Part shown: positions 17,882 to 28,149 of the stretch, in pieces
Layout of the letters: every line of letters starts with the position of its first letter
How positions within the stretch are numbered: position 1 is the first letter of the stretch
Assembly (NCBI GenBank): GCA_002692855.1
Contig: NZMJ01000117.1
Coordinates: 123,304 to 187,303, forward strand
Length of the DNA: 64,000 bases
Source: Maricaulis sp.
Lineage (GTDB): Bacteria > Pseudomonadota > Alphaproteobacteria > Caulobacterales > Maricaulaceae
Reading direction: 5' to 3'
The notes under the pieces: generated by a model
Seen by the model: the letters and a program-made list of their open reading frames with translations, nothing else
Databases searched by the model: none
Told to the model about the DNA's origin: nothing
Translations under genes and position numbers: made by a program

Positions 17882-19086
17882 GCGACGCAATCGTCATTCT
17901 CGGGGCCGGGCAGGCCGGCGTTCAGCTGGCCGACAGCCTGCGCCGCGAAAAGTGTACGCGCCCGATTGTCCTGCTGAGTGACGAGACCGACTTCCCCTAT
18001 CAGCGCCCGCCCCTGTCGAAGACCTACCTGCTCGGCAGCTTCGCAGAGGAACGTCTGCCCCTGCGCGGTCCTGACTTCTATGACGGTCATGGCATCGACT
18101 TGCGCCTTGGCGTCGCCGCTGAATCCATCGACCGGGATACAAGAACGGTCCGTCTGTCGACCGGCGAAGACCTGGCCTATGGCACGCTGGTCCTGGCAAC
18201 GGGCACGCGCGTCAGGGACCTGCCCATCCCCGGCATCGGCGGACCGCGGGTCCATGCCCTGCGAAGCCTCGCCGACTCGCGCAAGATCCGGGCGGCGCTG
18301 GAAGGCGCGCGCCATGTGGCGGTCATCGGCGGCGGATTCATTGGCCTGGAAACGGCCAGCGCCGCCGCGAAAATGGGCAAGCAGGTGACGGTGGTCGAAA
18401 TGCTCGACCGTCTGATGCGCCGCGCCGTCGGGCCGCGCATCTCCAGCTTTTTTCACGAGCTTCACGCCGCAAACGGCGTTGAGATCCGCTATGGCGCCGA
18501 GGTCCGGAGCATTGGCGAGGCGGGTACGATCACCCTTGGAAACGGCGACCTGCTCGACAGCGACCTGGTCATTCTGGGCGCGGGCGTCGTGCCCAATTGC
18601 GAACTCGCGACCGAGGCAGGACTGGCCTGCAATAACGGTATCGATACCGACGAGTATGGCCGCACGGCTGATCCGGACATCTTTGCCATTGGCGATTGCG
18701 CTCACCATCTCAGCGCCTTTGCGCGCGCCCGCATCCGCCTGGAATCGATCCAGAACGCCGCCGATCAGGCGCGCGCGCTGGCAAAGACCCTGGCGGGAAC
18801 GCCCACCGCCTATGTCGAAGTGCCGTGGTTCTGGTCAGACCAGTATGACGTGAAACTGCAGATGGCGGGTCTCTCGGACGGTGCCGACCAGCAGGTCGAG
18901 CGCGGCGACCCCGCCTCGGGCAGCTTCTCGGTCTTCTACTTCCGCGAAGGACGCGTCATTGCCGCCGACAGTGTTCGCGCGCCGGCCGACCACATGGCGA
19001 TGCGCCGCATCCTGGCAAAGCCCGATCCGGCCCTGACGGCCGAGGAAGCCGCGGATACCGGCTTTGACCTGAAACAGAGAATGTAG
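17878..19086 (+). CDS. FAD-dependent ferredoxin/rubredoxin reductase-like oxidoreductase
   Basis: IVILGAGQAGVQLADSLR; HVAVIGGGFIGLETASAAAKMG; PDIFAIGDCA. Confidence 0.9.
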   Translation: MSDAIVILGAGQAGVQLADSLRREKCTRPIVLLSDETDFPYQRPPLSKTYLLGSFAEERLPLRGPDFYDGHGIDLRLGVAAESIDRDTRTVRLSTGEDLAYGTLVLATGTRVRDLPIPGIGGPRVHALRSLADSRKIRAALEGARHVAVIGGGFIGLETASAAAKMGKQVTVVEMLDRLMRRAVGPRISSFFHELHAANGVEIRYGAEVRSIGEAGTITLGNGDLLDSDLVILGAGVVPNCELATEAGLACNNGIDTDEYGRTADPDIFAIGDCAHHLSAFARARIRLESIQNAADQARALAKTLAGTPTAYVEVPWFWSDQYDVKLQMAGLSDGADQQVERGDPASGSFSVFYFREGRVIAADSVRAPADHMAMRRILAKPDPALTAEEAADTGFDLKQRM

Positions 19087-19108
19087 GCGAAGCCGCGGGA
19101 GGCGGAAT

Positions 19109-19807
19109 TCAGACCCGCCCGGTCACCGGCACCAGCGCGCCCGTCATGGCATGGGCCTGCTCGGACGAGAGGAACAGGATCACTTCGGCCAGGTCCTTCG
19201 GAGCCACCCAGGTTTTTGGATCGGCATCCGGCATGTCGGCCCGGTTCTGCGGCGTGTCGATGATCGATGGCAGGACGGCGTTGACGGTCAGCGAACGGTC
19301 GGCCTTGGTTTCCTCGGCCAGCGCCTCGGTCAGGCGCATGACGCCCGACTTCGATGCCGCATAGGCGCCCATGCCCATGCCGGCCTTCACCGCACCCGCA
19401 GCGCCAACATTGATGATCCGCCCGGCCGGCGCGGATTTCAGGGCGGGCAGAGCGGCGCGGCAGGCCACGGCCGCCGTTTTCACATTGATCCTGTAGAGGA
19501 AGTCCCAACGGTCGATGGAGCCGCCTTCGAGCGTTTCCCAGGCAAAGCCCCCGGCGATGTTGCACAAGGCATCCAGTCGGCCGAACCGGTCCGTAATCGC
19601 CTCGATCGCCTCGACGGCCTGGGCTTCGTTGGTCAGGTCGACGCTCCCGAGGCACAGCACGTTCGACCCGGCCGCGCACATCCCGTCCGGCGGGGTTTCG
19701 GCCCGGTCGATCAGGGCGACCCGTGCCCCGCGCGCCTGCGCCAGCTCGGCGACGGCAGACCCCAGCACTCCGAACCCGCCGGTGATGGCGATGACCTTGT
19801 CTTTCAT
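19109..19807 (-). CDS. Short-chain dehydrogenase/reductase
   Basis: VIAITGGFGVLGSAVAELAQARGARVALID; GAYAASKSGVMRLTEALA (YxxxK). Confidence 0.9.
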   Translation of the reverse strand: MKDKVIAITGGFGVLGSAVAELAQARGARVALIDRAETPPDGMCAAGSNVLCLGSVDLTNEAQAVEAIEAITDRFGRLDALCNIAGGFAWETLEGGSIDRWDFLYRINVKTAAVACRAALPALKSAPAGRIINVGAAGAVKAGMGMGAYAASKSGVMRLTEALAEETKADRSLTVNAVLPSIIDTPQNRADMPDADPKTWVAPKDLAEVILFLSSEQAHAMTGALVPVTGRV

Positions 19808-19964
19808 GGGCGCTCCTCATGCGTGTTTGGTTCAGGCTAGCCGGTTCGGCCCGGCCATCAAGCCCGGAACCCGGCTTAGAAAAAATTGCCCGCAGATTGT
19901 CAAAATTCCCGGCATGAATTTGCCTTAACACGGTGTAAGCTTGGGGAAGGACAGGGAGGATTTC

Positions 19965-22900
19965 ATGGGCATTCGGCTTCATCGCGCCGCAGCATTCGCT
20001 GTGTGCGCACTCGCGCTCATCGTTTCAGCTTGCGGCGAACGGGAGGGCGGAGGCCAGACTGATCCCGCCGAAGCTGCCCTTCTTCGAGACCGCGCCGCCG
20101 ACGCGCCCCGCGCCGAGGCCGAAATCTCCACCCGCTTTGAGTATTTGCGGTACCGGGTGAATGTCGAAGACGCCACGCCCAGCCTCTGCCTCGTCTTCTC
20201 CGGCCCGCTCGACCCCGAGCGAGACTACGCCCCTTTCCTGCGCATCGACCCCGAAACTCCGCTCGCCCTGTCCGTGAACGGGCAGACCCTGTGTCTGGGC
20301 GGCGTCGATTTCGGCACCTCCTATGACGTGACGCTGCGCGAAGGACTTCCGGCCGAAGATGGACGGACACTCGCATTCGACCAGACGACGACGCTCGAAT
20401 TCGGCGACCGTCCCGCCTATGTCGGCTTTTCGGGCGGCGGCGTGATCCTGCCGCGCATCGAAGCCGACGGCATTCCGATCGAGACGGTCAATGTCGACAG
20501 CGTCGCAATATCTGTCTTCCAGATCACGGATCGCGCCCTGGCCTTCCGGTCGATCTCGCAAGGCTTCACCGCCGGTGAAGGCGAGTATGACTGGCTCTAT
20601 GGCGAGGAAAGCCCCGACGGCGTTGCGCGCCTGATCTGGGAAGGCGAGATGGATACCGGCGGTAACATCAACGCCCCGAATGTCACCGTCATGCCGCTGG
20701 CCTCGACAATCGGTGACCTGCGTCCGGGCGCCTATTTCATGCGCGTCACGGACGCCGGTGTGGACGAGGACGAGCGCCAACCCGCGCGCGCCGCGCGATG
20801 GTTCGTCATCACCGACCTCGCCCTCACCGGCTATACCGGCAGCGATGGCATCGACGTGACGGTGCGATCACTCCAGACCGCCCGTCCACAGGACGATGTC
20901 CGCATCGAACTGGTAGCCCGGTCAAACGAGATCCTCGCCACCCGCACCACAGCGAATGACGGCCGGGTCAGCTTCGACGGTCCGATCATCAATGGCAGCG
21001 GCGATACCGCGCCGCGCATGGTCTTCGCCTATGGGCCGCAGGGCGATTTCGCCGTGCTCGACCTTGACCGCTCGCCCGTCGATCTCAGCGAGGATGCGGT
21101 CGGTGGCCGCGATGCGCCCGAAGGCGCCGACGCCTTCCTCTATCTCGACCGCGGCATCTATCGCCCCGGCGAGACCGTCCACATGACCGGCCTGATCCGC
21201 GATTCCGAGGCCCGCGCCATCAGCGACCGCCCCGGTTCGGTGATCGTCTACGCCCCGAACGGAATCGAGAACCAGCGCTTCCGCTTCGAGACCGCACCCG
21301 AAGCCGGTGCAGTCCAGTTCGATTTCGACGTTCCCCGCGCCGCCGCCCGCGGCATCTGGCGCATGGCGCTCGACGTGGATGGTCTGGGTGTGGTGGGCCG
21401 GGTCAGTTTCTCGGTCGAGGATTTCGTTCCGCAGCGGATTGCGCTCGAGATCGAAACCGATTCCGAAACGCCCGTGCTCGCCGGAGAGACCCGCGCCATC
21501 GAAGCCGATGTGCGCTTCCTCTACGGCGCACCGGGGGCCGGTCTTCCGGTCGAGGGCGAAGTGCGGATCGAGGCCGATTTCAATCCCTTCCCGGCCTATT
21601 CCGACTACAGCTTCGGACGCCACGACGAAGATTTTCGCGAACGGACCTTCGACCTGACCGAGTCAATCGCCGACGGATCGGGCCACGCCACGCTTCTGGT
21701 CGATCCCGATGGGGAAGGCGATGAAGCGTCACGCCCCTTGCGGCTTCGCGCCGTTGTGCGCGCCATCGAGCCCGGCGGCCGACCGGTCGCCGATGATGTG
21801 CGCATCCCCTACCGCCCGCGCGAGCGTTATCTCGGCCTCGACCCGCAGTTTGAAAACCGGTCCCAGCGCGATCAGACCGCCAGCTTCGGCGTCATTGCAC
21901 TCGACGCCCTCGGCACACCGGTCACGACCGCCGTCGAGTGGCGGCTGATCCGGATCGATTACCGCTACGACTGGTACCGCGAGGACAACGGCCCGTGGCG
22001 TTGGCGCCGGACCCGCAACGTGGTCACCATCGAGGACGGCGTGCAGCAGGTCGGCCCCGAAGGCGCATCCATCGAGACGCCTCCCCTCGACTGGGGCAGC
22101 TACCAATTGATCGTCACCGACCCGCTGACCGGCGTTGAATCGAGCGATGCCTTCTGGGTCGGCTGGGGGTCCCAGCCCGTCGACGGCGTCGAGGCGCCTG
22201 ACCGCGTGTCCATCGCCACGCCCGATTCGGGTGTCCGGTCCGGCCGCCAGGCCGAGATCACCATCCTCGCCCCCTATGCCGGGATCGCGGAAGTCGTGGT
22301 CGCCACCGACCGCGTGATCGAATCCCGGACAGTGGACGTCGGCCAGGAAGGCGCACGCGTCTCCCTGCCGGTGACAGCGGACTGGGGGGCCGGTGCCTAT
22401 GTCATGGTGACGGTCTACACGCCGCGCGATCCGGTCGCGCAGCCGCGTCCGCGCCGCGCCGTGGGGGTGGCCTACATTCCCGTCGACGTCGCGGACCGGA
22501 CACTGGACCTGACACTCGACACGCCTGAAGTGGTTCGCCCGCGTCAGCCCCTGACCGTCACGGTCGAGGCCGAAGGCAATGTCCGCGAAGCCTATCTGAC
22601 CCTGGCGGCCGTCGATGAAGGCATCCTGCTTCTGACGCGCTTCCAGTCGCCCGATCCGGTCGAGCATTTCTTCGGCCGCAAGCGTCTGGCCGTCGACATG
22701 TATGACGATTATGGCCGCTTGCTGGACCCCAATCAGGGTGCCGCTGCCGAGGTCCGCTCGGGCGGTGACCAGATTGGCGGGGCCGGTCTGACGGTCGTTC
22801 CCACCCGTACCGTTGCGCTGTTCCAGGGACCGGTCCGGTTCAACGGCAATGGCCGCGCCGAGATCGAGCTCGACATCCCCGATTTCAACGGCGAACTGCG

Positions 22901-24842
22901 CCTGATGGCAGTTGCCTGGACGCCGTCCGGCCTGGGTTCGGCCTCGCAGCCACTCACGGTGCGCGACGAAGTCCCGTCCGAACTGATCCTGCCGCGCTTC
23001 CTGGCACCGGATGACACGGCTTTTGGCACCGCCACGCTCGACAATGTCGAAGGCGAAGCCGGCACCTATACCGTGACCATCGACGCCGGCGCGGGACTGA
23101 GCGTCACCGAGCCTGAATTCCCGCTCGAATTGTCGACCGCGGAACGACGCGATGCGCCGGTCGAGATCGCTGCCGGTGAGACCGGCGTGACCACAATCGG
23201 CATCACGGTTGCCGGACCCGATTTCGCGGTCCAGCGCAGTTATCCGATCCAGGTCCGTTCGGCCTTCCTGCCGGTCAGCCGGGTCAACCGTACCCGCGTG
23301 ATGGATGGCGCCAACTACTCGCCCGACCCGAACGTCCTTGACGGATTCGTTGACGGCTCCGGCAGCGTTCAGGTCAGCTTCTCGGCACTGCCGATGGATG
23401 CGGCAGCCCTCTATGAATCGCTGTCGCGCTATCCCTATGGCTGCACCGAACAGCAGGTCAGCCGCGCCATGCCGCTGCTCTATGCCGACCAGATGGCGGC
23501 ATTGGGCGGAGTGGAGTCCGATTCCGAAATCCGCCGGCGCGTCGCCGATGCGGTGGAAACCATCCTCAACCGCCAGAGTGCAGACGGAGCCATCGGCCAA
23601 TGGCGGATGGGCGACCGGAACGCCAATCCCTGGCTCGGCGCCTACGCGGTCGATTTCCTCGCCCGCGCCCGCGAGCAGGGATATGCCGTGCCCGATGCTG
23701 CGCTCGACCGCGCCTACACCGTGCTCGATGGCGTGTCGCGTCTCGAACTGTGGCGGGCCTCGGGCTATGAAACCCAGGTGCGCCGGGGTCCGTGGCAATA
23801 CGACACCCAGGATCGCCTGAACCATCGCAGCGCCGCCTACGCGCTTTACGTCCTCGCCCGGGCGGGCCGGGTGGATCGCGCCCAGCTGCGTTACATGCAC
23901 GACCGGCTTCTCACCGAGATCGAAAGCCCGATGGCCCGCGCGCATATCGGGGCCGGGCTGGCGATGATCGGCGATCAGGCTCGCTCGCGCAGCGCCTTCA
24001 ACGCAGCCGTCGAGGCGCTCGGTTACAACAATGCCGGTGACTGGTACCAGACCCCCCGGCGTGACATTGCCGGCGTTCTGGCACTCGCGGCGGAGGCCGG
24101 AAACGACGATATCGTCACCGCCCTCACCGAACGGGTCGCGACCGATCTGCCTGAACCCGACCGCCTGACGACACAGGAAAAGGCCTTCCTCCTCCTCGCG
24201 GCCCGGGCCCTCGTGGGCGACACGACCGAAGTCAATGTCCCGGTGGACGGCGATGCGGAGATGGTCACCGCCAACCGGACCTATCGTCTGGATGCGGCGC
24301 AATTGGCCGGCACCCCGGTCTTCACGAACCGCACCGGCAATCCGGTCTGGATGACCCAGATCGCCCGCGGCGCGCCGATTGACGCCCCGCCCGCGGTTTC
24401 TGAGAACCTGCGCGTGTCGAAAATGGTCCTCACCCCGACCGGTGCGACCGCCGACCTGGCCAATGTGACCCAGGGTGACCGCTTCATCGTGGCCATCACC
24501 GTGACCGGCACCGAACAGCGCCGCGCCCCGATCGTCATCGCCGATCTCCTGCCGGCCGGATTCGAGATCGAAGCCGTGCTCGAACCGCAGGATGGAGGAT
24601 CCAACGGCGTCTATAGCTTCCTTGGCGATCTCGCGTCCGCGAACATTGCCGAGGCGCGCGATGACCGCTTCGTGGCCGCGATTGATCTCTATGAGCGGCG
24701 CGGCTACCGCCTCGCCTATGTCGTTCGCGCCGTGACACCCGGCGACTTCGTCATTCCCGGCGCCAATGCCGAGGACATGTACCGCATGGATGTCTTCGCC
24801 CGGTCCGAGGCTGGCCGGGTGACCATCCGCCCGCGCAGCTAG
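19965..24842 (+). CDS. Bacterial alpha-2-macroglobulin family lipoprotein with thioester motif
   Basis: Lipobox-like ALIVSAC; MG-domain architecture; PYGCTEQQVSRAMPL (CxEQ thioester, codons at 23442-23453); AGGGAGGA SD before ATG 19965. Confidence 0.92.
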   Translation: MGIRLHRAAAFAVCALALIVSACGEREGGGQTDPAEAALLRDRAADAPRAEAEISTRFEYLRYRVNVEDATPSLCLVFSGPLDPERDYAPFLRIDPETPLALSVNGQTLCLGGVDFGTSYDVTLREGLPAEDGRTLAFDQTTTLEFGDRPAYVGFSGGGVILPRIEADGIPIETVNVDSVAISVFQITDRALAFRSISQGFTAGEGEYDWLYGEESPDGVARLIWEGEMDTGGNINAPNVTVMPLASTIGDLRPGAYFMRVTDAGVDEDERQPARAARWFVITDLALTGYTGSDGIDVTVRSLQTARPQDDVRIELVARSNEILATRTTANDGRVSFDGPIINGSGDTAPRMVFAYGPQGDFAVLDLDRSPVDLSEDAVGGRDAPEGADAFLYLDRGIYRPGETVHMTGLIRDSEARAISDRPGSVIVYAPNGIENQRFRFETAPEAGAVQFDFDVPRAAARGIWRMALDVDGLGVVGRVSFSVEDFVPQRIALEIETDSETPVLAGETRAIEADVRFLYGAPGAGLPVEGEVRIEADFNPFPAYSDYSFGRHDEDFRERTFDLTESIADGSGHATLLVDPDGEGDEASRPLRLRAVVRAIEPGGRPVADDVRIPYRPRERYLGLDPQFENRSQRDQTASFGVIALDALGTPVTTAVEWRLIRIDYRYDWYREDNGPWRWRRTRNVVTIEDGVQQVGPEGASIETPPLDWGSYQLIVTDPLTGVESSDAFWVGWGSQPVDGVEAPDRVSIATPDSGVRSGRQAEITILAPYAGIAEVVVATDRVIESRTVDVGQEGARVSLPVTADWGAGAYVMVTVYTPRDPVAQPRPRRAVGVAYIPVDVADRTLDLTLDTPEVVRPRQPLTVTVEAEGNVREAYLTLAAVDEGILLLTRFQSPDPVEHFFGRKRLAVDMYDDYGRLLDPNQGAAAEVRSGGDQIGGAGLTVVPTRTVALFQGPVRFNGNGRAEIELDIPDFNGELRLMAVAWTPSGLGSASQPLTVRDEVPSELILPRFLAPDDTAFGTATLDNVEGEAGTYTVTIDAGAGLSVTEPEFPLELSTAERRDAPVEIAAGETGVTTIGITVAGPDFAVQRSYPIQVRSAFLPVSRVNRTRVMDGANYSPDPNVLDGFVDGSGSVQVSFSALPMDAAALYESLSRYPYGCTEQQVSRAMPLLYADQMAALGGVESDSEIRRRVADAVETILNRQSADGAIGQWRMGDRNANPWLGAYAVDFLARAREQGYAVPDAALDRAYTVLDGVSRLELWRASGYETQVRRGPWQYDTQDRLNHRSAAYALYVLARAGRVDRAQLRYMHDRLLTEIESPMARAHIGAGLAMIGDQARSRSAFNAAVEALGYNNAGDWYQTPRRDIAGVLALAAEAGNDDIVTALTERVATDLPEPDRLTTQEKAFLLLAARALVGDTTEVNVPVDGDAEMVTANRTYRLDAAQLAGTPVFTNRTGNPVWMTQIARGAPIDAPPAVSENLRVSKMVLTPTGATADLANVTQGDRFIVAITVTGTEQRRAPIVIADLLPAGFEIEAVLEPQDGGSNGVYSFLGDLASANIAEARDDRFVAAIDLYERRGYRLAYVVRAVTPGDFVIPGANAEDMYRMDVFARSEAGRVTIRPRS

Positions 24843-24847
24843 ACGCG

Positions 24848-26914
24848 ATGCGCATCCCGGTCTGGGTCACGGCAATCCACGCCGCCATCCTTGCGATGGC
24901 GGCGGGGTTGTTCGTCCTCGACCGGGCCCTTCCGCCGGACATGGGACGCGGCACCGAAATGTCGGTCGTCGTCACCGACAGCGGCGGCCGGGCGCTGCGT
25001 GTTTTCCCGGTTGAAGACGGGCGGTGGCGGCTCGCCGCCGACATCGACCGGATCGACCCGGCCTTCATCGACGCCCTGATCGCCATCGAGGACCAGCGCT
25101 TCTACGAACATGCAGGCGTCGACCCGCTCGCCGTCATGCGCGCCGCCCTCACGTCGGCGCGTGCGGGCCGGATCGTTTCGGGGGCCTCGACCCTGACCAT
25201 GCAGACCGCGCGGCTGCTGGAGCCGCGCCCCCGGACGCTCGGGTCCAAGATCGTCGAGAGCTGGCGCGCGCTTCAGCTTGAACGCCGCCTGTCAAAGGAC
25301 GAGATCCTCGAACTTTACCTGTCGCTCGCTCCCTATGGCGGCAATCTGGAAGGCATTCGGGCCGCCTCCTGGGCCTATTTCGGGCGCGAGCCTGAACGCC
25401 TGACGGCCGAACAGATCGCCCTGCTGGTCGCGCTGCCGCAATCGCCCGAAGTCCGCCGTCCGGACCTGCGTCCCGCGAACGCACGGACAGCGCGGGCGGC
25501 GATTCTCGACCGGCTTGCCGCGTCCAGCCTGCTGACACCGGCACGGGCCGGCGAAGCCGCCGGCGAGGACCTGCCCTCGCGCGCCGACTTTCCCGCCGCC
25601 GCCTGGCACGCCGCAGACGAGGCGCGCCGCCGCGCGCCGGGCGTCACCGACATCGTGACCTCCCTCGATGGTGGACTTCAGGCCGAACTGGAATCGCTTG
25701 CCCGCGCCGAGGCCGAGCTTGCCGGTCACGACGTCCAGATCGCCATTCTGGTCGTGGAGACCCGCACCCGCGCAGTTCGAGCAGCGGTCGGGTCGGCCGG
25801 CCGCGACAGACAGGGCGGCTGGATCGATCTCACCGATCGTGCCCGCTCGCCGGGTTCGACCTTGAAGCCCTTCATCTACGCCCTCGCCTTCGATGACGGA
25901 TTTGCCACCTCCGGCACGCGCATGGCCGACATTCCGCGCGCCTTTTCGGCCTATCAGCCCGAGAATTTCGACCGAAGCTTTCGCGGCGATGTGACGGTGG
26001 CGGAGGCCTTGCAGCACTCACTGAACGTTCCGGCCGTGCTGGCGCTCGACGCGGTCGGCGCGCGCCGGTTCGCCGCATCGCTCGACTTTGCCGGCGCCCA
26101 TGGCCGCATCACGGCCAGCGGAGATGACGACGCCGGTCTCGCCATTGCGCTCGGCGGCGTCGGGCTGACGGTGCGCGAGGTTGCGACCCTCTACGCGGCA
26201 CTCGGGGATGGGGGCTCGGCGCGGCCCTTGAGCTGGCTGGACGACCAGTCCGACATCGATGCCGCCACTCCCGCCCAGCCCCTGATGACGCGGGAGACCG
26301 CAGACGAGATCGTCTCCATCCTGCGCCGTGCTCCGCATCCCGGCGGGCGCATGCCGGCCGAGTTGTCGCGCGGCGCGCCGCGCATCGCGTTCAAGACCGG
26401 AACCTCCTGGGGGTTTCGCGATGCCTGGGCGGCAGGTGTGGGCGATGGCTACACCATCGTCGTCTGGGTCGGACGTCCGGACGGGACGCCGCGCCCCGGC
26501 GTCACCGGCCGTGAGGGCGCCTTGCCGATCCTGTTCGACGTCTTTGACCGTGCGCGGCGCTACACCACGGATCCGCAGGGCGGTTGGGGCCAGCCCGAAT
26601 CCGGAACTGACAACACACCGCCCGCCCCGCTGCGCCGTTTCGGGGATTCCCTGCCCCCTGAAATCGTCTTTCCGCCCGACGGGTCGGAAGTCTGGGCCAA
26701 TGACGAGGGACGCCCGCTGGTTCTGGCCGGGCGCGGAACCGGGCGCCTGAACTGGTATGTCGATGGACAGCCTGCGGCCCGCAATGGCGCGGGCGATCCG
26801 GTCTGGTCGCCGCCGGGGCGCGGCTTCTACACGATTGCTGCGGTCGACTCGCAGGGACGCACCGCCTCGTCGCGGGTACGCATCCGCACTGCCAGCGATC
26901 GCCCGCTGCCCTGA
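24848..26914 (+). CDS. pbpC: Penicillin-binding protein 1C
   Basis: GT51 motif IAIEDQRFYEHAGVDPLAVMRA and GASTLTMQTARLL; transpeptidase SPGSTLKPFIYALAF, FKTGTSWGFRDAW; C-terminal BiPBP_C-like domain. Confidence 0.93.
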   Translation: MRIPVWVTAIHAAILAMAAGLFVLDRALPPDMGRGTEMSVVVTDSGGRALRVFPVEDGRWRLAADIDRIDPAFIDALIAIEDQRFYEHAGVDPLAVMRAALTSARAGRIVSGASTLTMQTARLLEPRPRTLGSKIVESWRALQLERRLSKDEILELYLSLAPYGGNLEGIRAASWAYFGREPERLTAEQIALLVALPQSPEVRRPDLRPANARTARAAILDRLAASSLLTPARAGEAAGEDLPSRADFPAAAWHAADEARRRAPGVTDIVTSLDGGLQAELESLARAEAELAGHDVQIAILVVETRTRAVRAAVGSAGRDRQGGWIDLTDRARSPGSTLKPFIYALAFDDGFATSGTRMADIPRAFSAYQPENFDRSFRGDVTVAEALQHSLNVPAVLALDAVGARRFAASLDFAGAHGRITASGDDDAGLAIALGGVGLTVREVATLYAALGDGGSARPLSWLDDQSDIDAATPAQPLMTRETADEIVSILRRAPHPGGRMPAELSRGAPRIAFKTGTSWGFRDAWAAGVGDGYTIVVWVGRPDGTPRPGVTGREGALPILFDVFDRARRYTTDPQGGWGQPESGTDNTPPAPLRRFGDSLPPEIVFPPDGSEVWANDEGRPLVLAGRGTGRLNWYVDGQPAARNGAGDPVWSPPGRGFYTIAAVDSQGRTASSRVRIRTASDRPLP

Positions 26915-26967
26915 CGGGGCCGGGCGTTCGCGCACTACAGCACCCGGGAAAATTTCAACGCATCGTG

Positions 26968-27005
26968 AAAAAGGAAACGCCCCGCACCCGGAAAGGTGCG
27001 AGGCG
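26968..27005 (-). terminator. Intrinsic terminator of the 23-aa-repeat protein gene
   Basis: cgccccgcacc-cggaaa-ggtgcgaggcg stem (one mismatch), with an A-rich 5' flank that reads as a T-rich tail on the minus strand. Confidence 0.6.
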
Positions 27006-27037
27006 CTCCAACCCCTCTCATTCAGTTCGCTGCGTGC

Positions 27038-28009
27038 CTACTGGCGCGCGGCGGCCTGAATGATGCGCGGTCCACCACGTTGGGTGATCCGGCTGGACGC
27101 GAGCGACGCGACCGGAGTCTCGGTCTCGTCCCACTGCGGCTCCTCATAGGTGCCACCGCCCTGGTATTCATAGGACATCGACGGCTGCTCGGAGCGCATC
27201 GACGCAGGCGGGACATAGCCCGGCAGGTCGATCTCGTCGCAGTCCATCAAACGCCACTCATAACGCTCCTCGGCGACCAGCTCGTAACGCGTCACGGTGT
27301 CGGTACGACCCTGGACGGTTTGCGAGTTGACCGAAGCCGCGCGGACCAGCGTCTGGATCTCGACCTGGTCGTATTCGGCCGGGATCGGAACTTCTTCGAC
27401 ACGGGCCTGCTGAACCAGGACTTCACGCTGGATCGTGGCGTATTCGGCCTGGTACTGGACTTCGTCGACACGCGCCGGGGTCACCAGCACGTTGCGGGTC
27501 ACGGTGCGATATTCGCCCGCTTCCTCGACGAGACACCAGATTTCGCCGGTTTCTTCGTCATAACGGGTCATCTGGGCACCCGGCACACGGCCACGCTGCC
27601 AGACCATCCGCGGCTCGCGAACCATGATCCGCTCGGTGACTTCCTCGTGCACCGCCGGAACCACCCGGTATTCGACATAAGCCGGACGAACCATCACTTC
27701 TTCGGTGATGATGTCATAGACCGGTTCATGCACGATATAGCGCATGCCGGCTTCGCGGCTGATGAATTCGCGAACGTCATATCCGAGTTCGGCCGGAGAG
27801 ACGTTATAGGTTTCATAGGTGTCGCCGGTGACGATCGTCTCGGTGTAGGGACGATATTCGGCTTCGACGCGAACGCGAGCGTAACACTCGCCAGGCGCGG
27901 CGCTGGTTGGTTGAGCTGACGGGAACCATGCCATGTCATCTGCGGCCGCAAATCCTGCGGGCGCCAAAGCGGCGATGGCGATTCCAGCCAGATACGTACG
28001 ACGGAGCAT
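27038..28009 (-). CDS. Secreted protein of unknown function containing 23-residue repeats
   Basis: Signal peptide MLRRTYLAGIAIAALAPAGFAAA; repeats such as EYRTVTRNVLVTPARVDEVQYQA / EYATIQREVLVQQARVEEVPIPA. Confidence 0.85.
   Translation of the reverse strand: MLRRTYLAGIAIAALAPAGFAAADDMAWFPSAQPTSAAPGECYARVRVEAEYRPYTETIVTGDTYETYNVSPAELGYDVREFISREAGMRYIVHEPVYDIITEEVMVRPAYVEYRVVPAVHEEVTERIMVREPRMVWQRGRVPGAQMTRYDEETGEIWCLVEEAGEYRTVTRNVLVTPARVDEVQYQAEYATIQREVLVQQARVEEVPIPAEYDQVEIQTLVRAASVNSQTVQGRTDTVTRYELVAEERYEWRLMDCDEIDLPGYVPPASMRSEQPSMSYEYQGGGTYEEPQWDETETPVASLASSRITQRGGPRIIQAAARQ
27308..27721 (-). repeat. Coding region of about five 23-aa degenerate repeats (residues 97-234)
   Basis: VYDIITEEVMVRPAYVEYRVVPA; VHEEVTERIMVREPRMVWQRGRV; EYRTVTRNVLVTPARVDEVQYQA; EYATIQREVLVQQARVEEVPIPA; EYDQVEIQTLVRAASVNSQTVQG. 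Confidence 0.75.
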
Positions 28010-28149
28010 AGGGTACCCCCCTCATTTCTAGGCTTCGAAGTCTGAAGCTTAACGCGGACTTAAGATTCCCCGAAGCTAAAAGTTAAAATTTCTCCCTACA
28101 GGCGAATTATTTTTTCGCCGCCTATCTCCGGACGCGAAGCGTTCCCGTC

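Noticed and set aside
21729-24302. 857-aa minus-strand ORF
   Set aside because: Antisense shadow of the alpha-2-macroglobulin gene in GC-rich DNA; composition (His/Arg/Asp/Gly-rich) and lack of motifs indicate it is non-coding.
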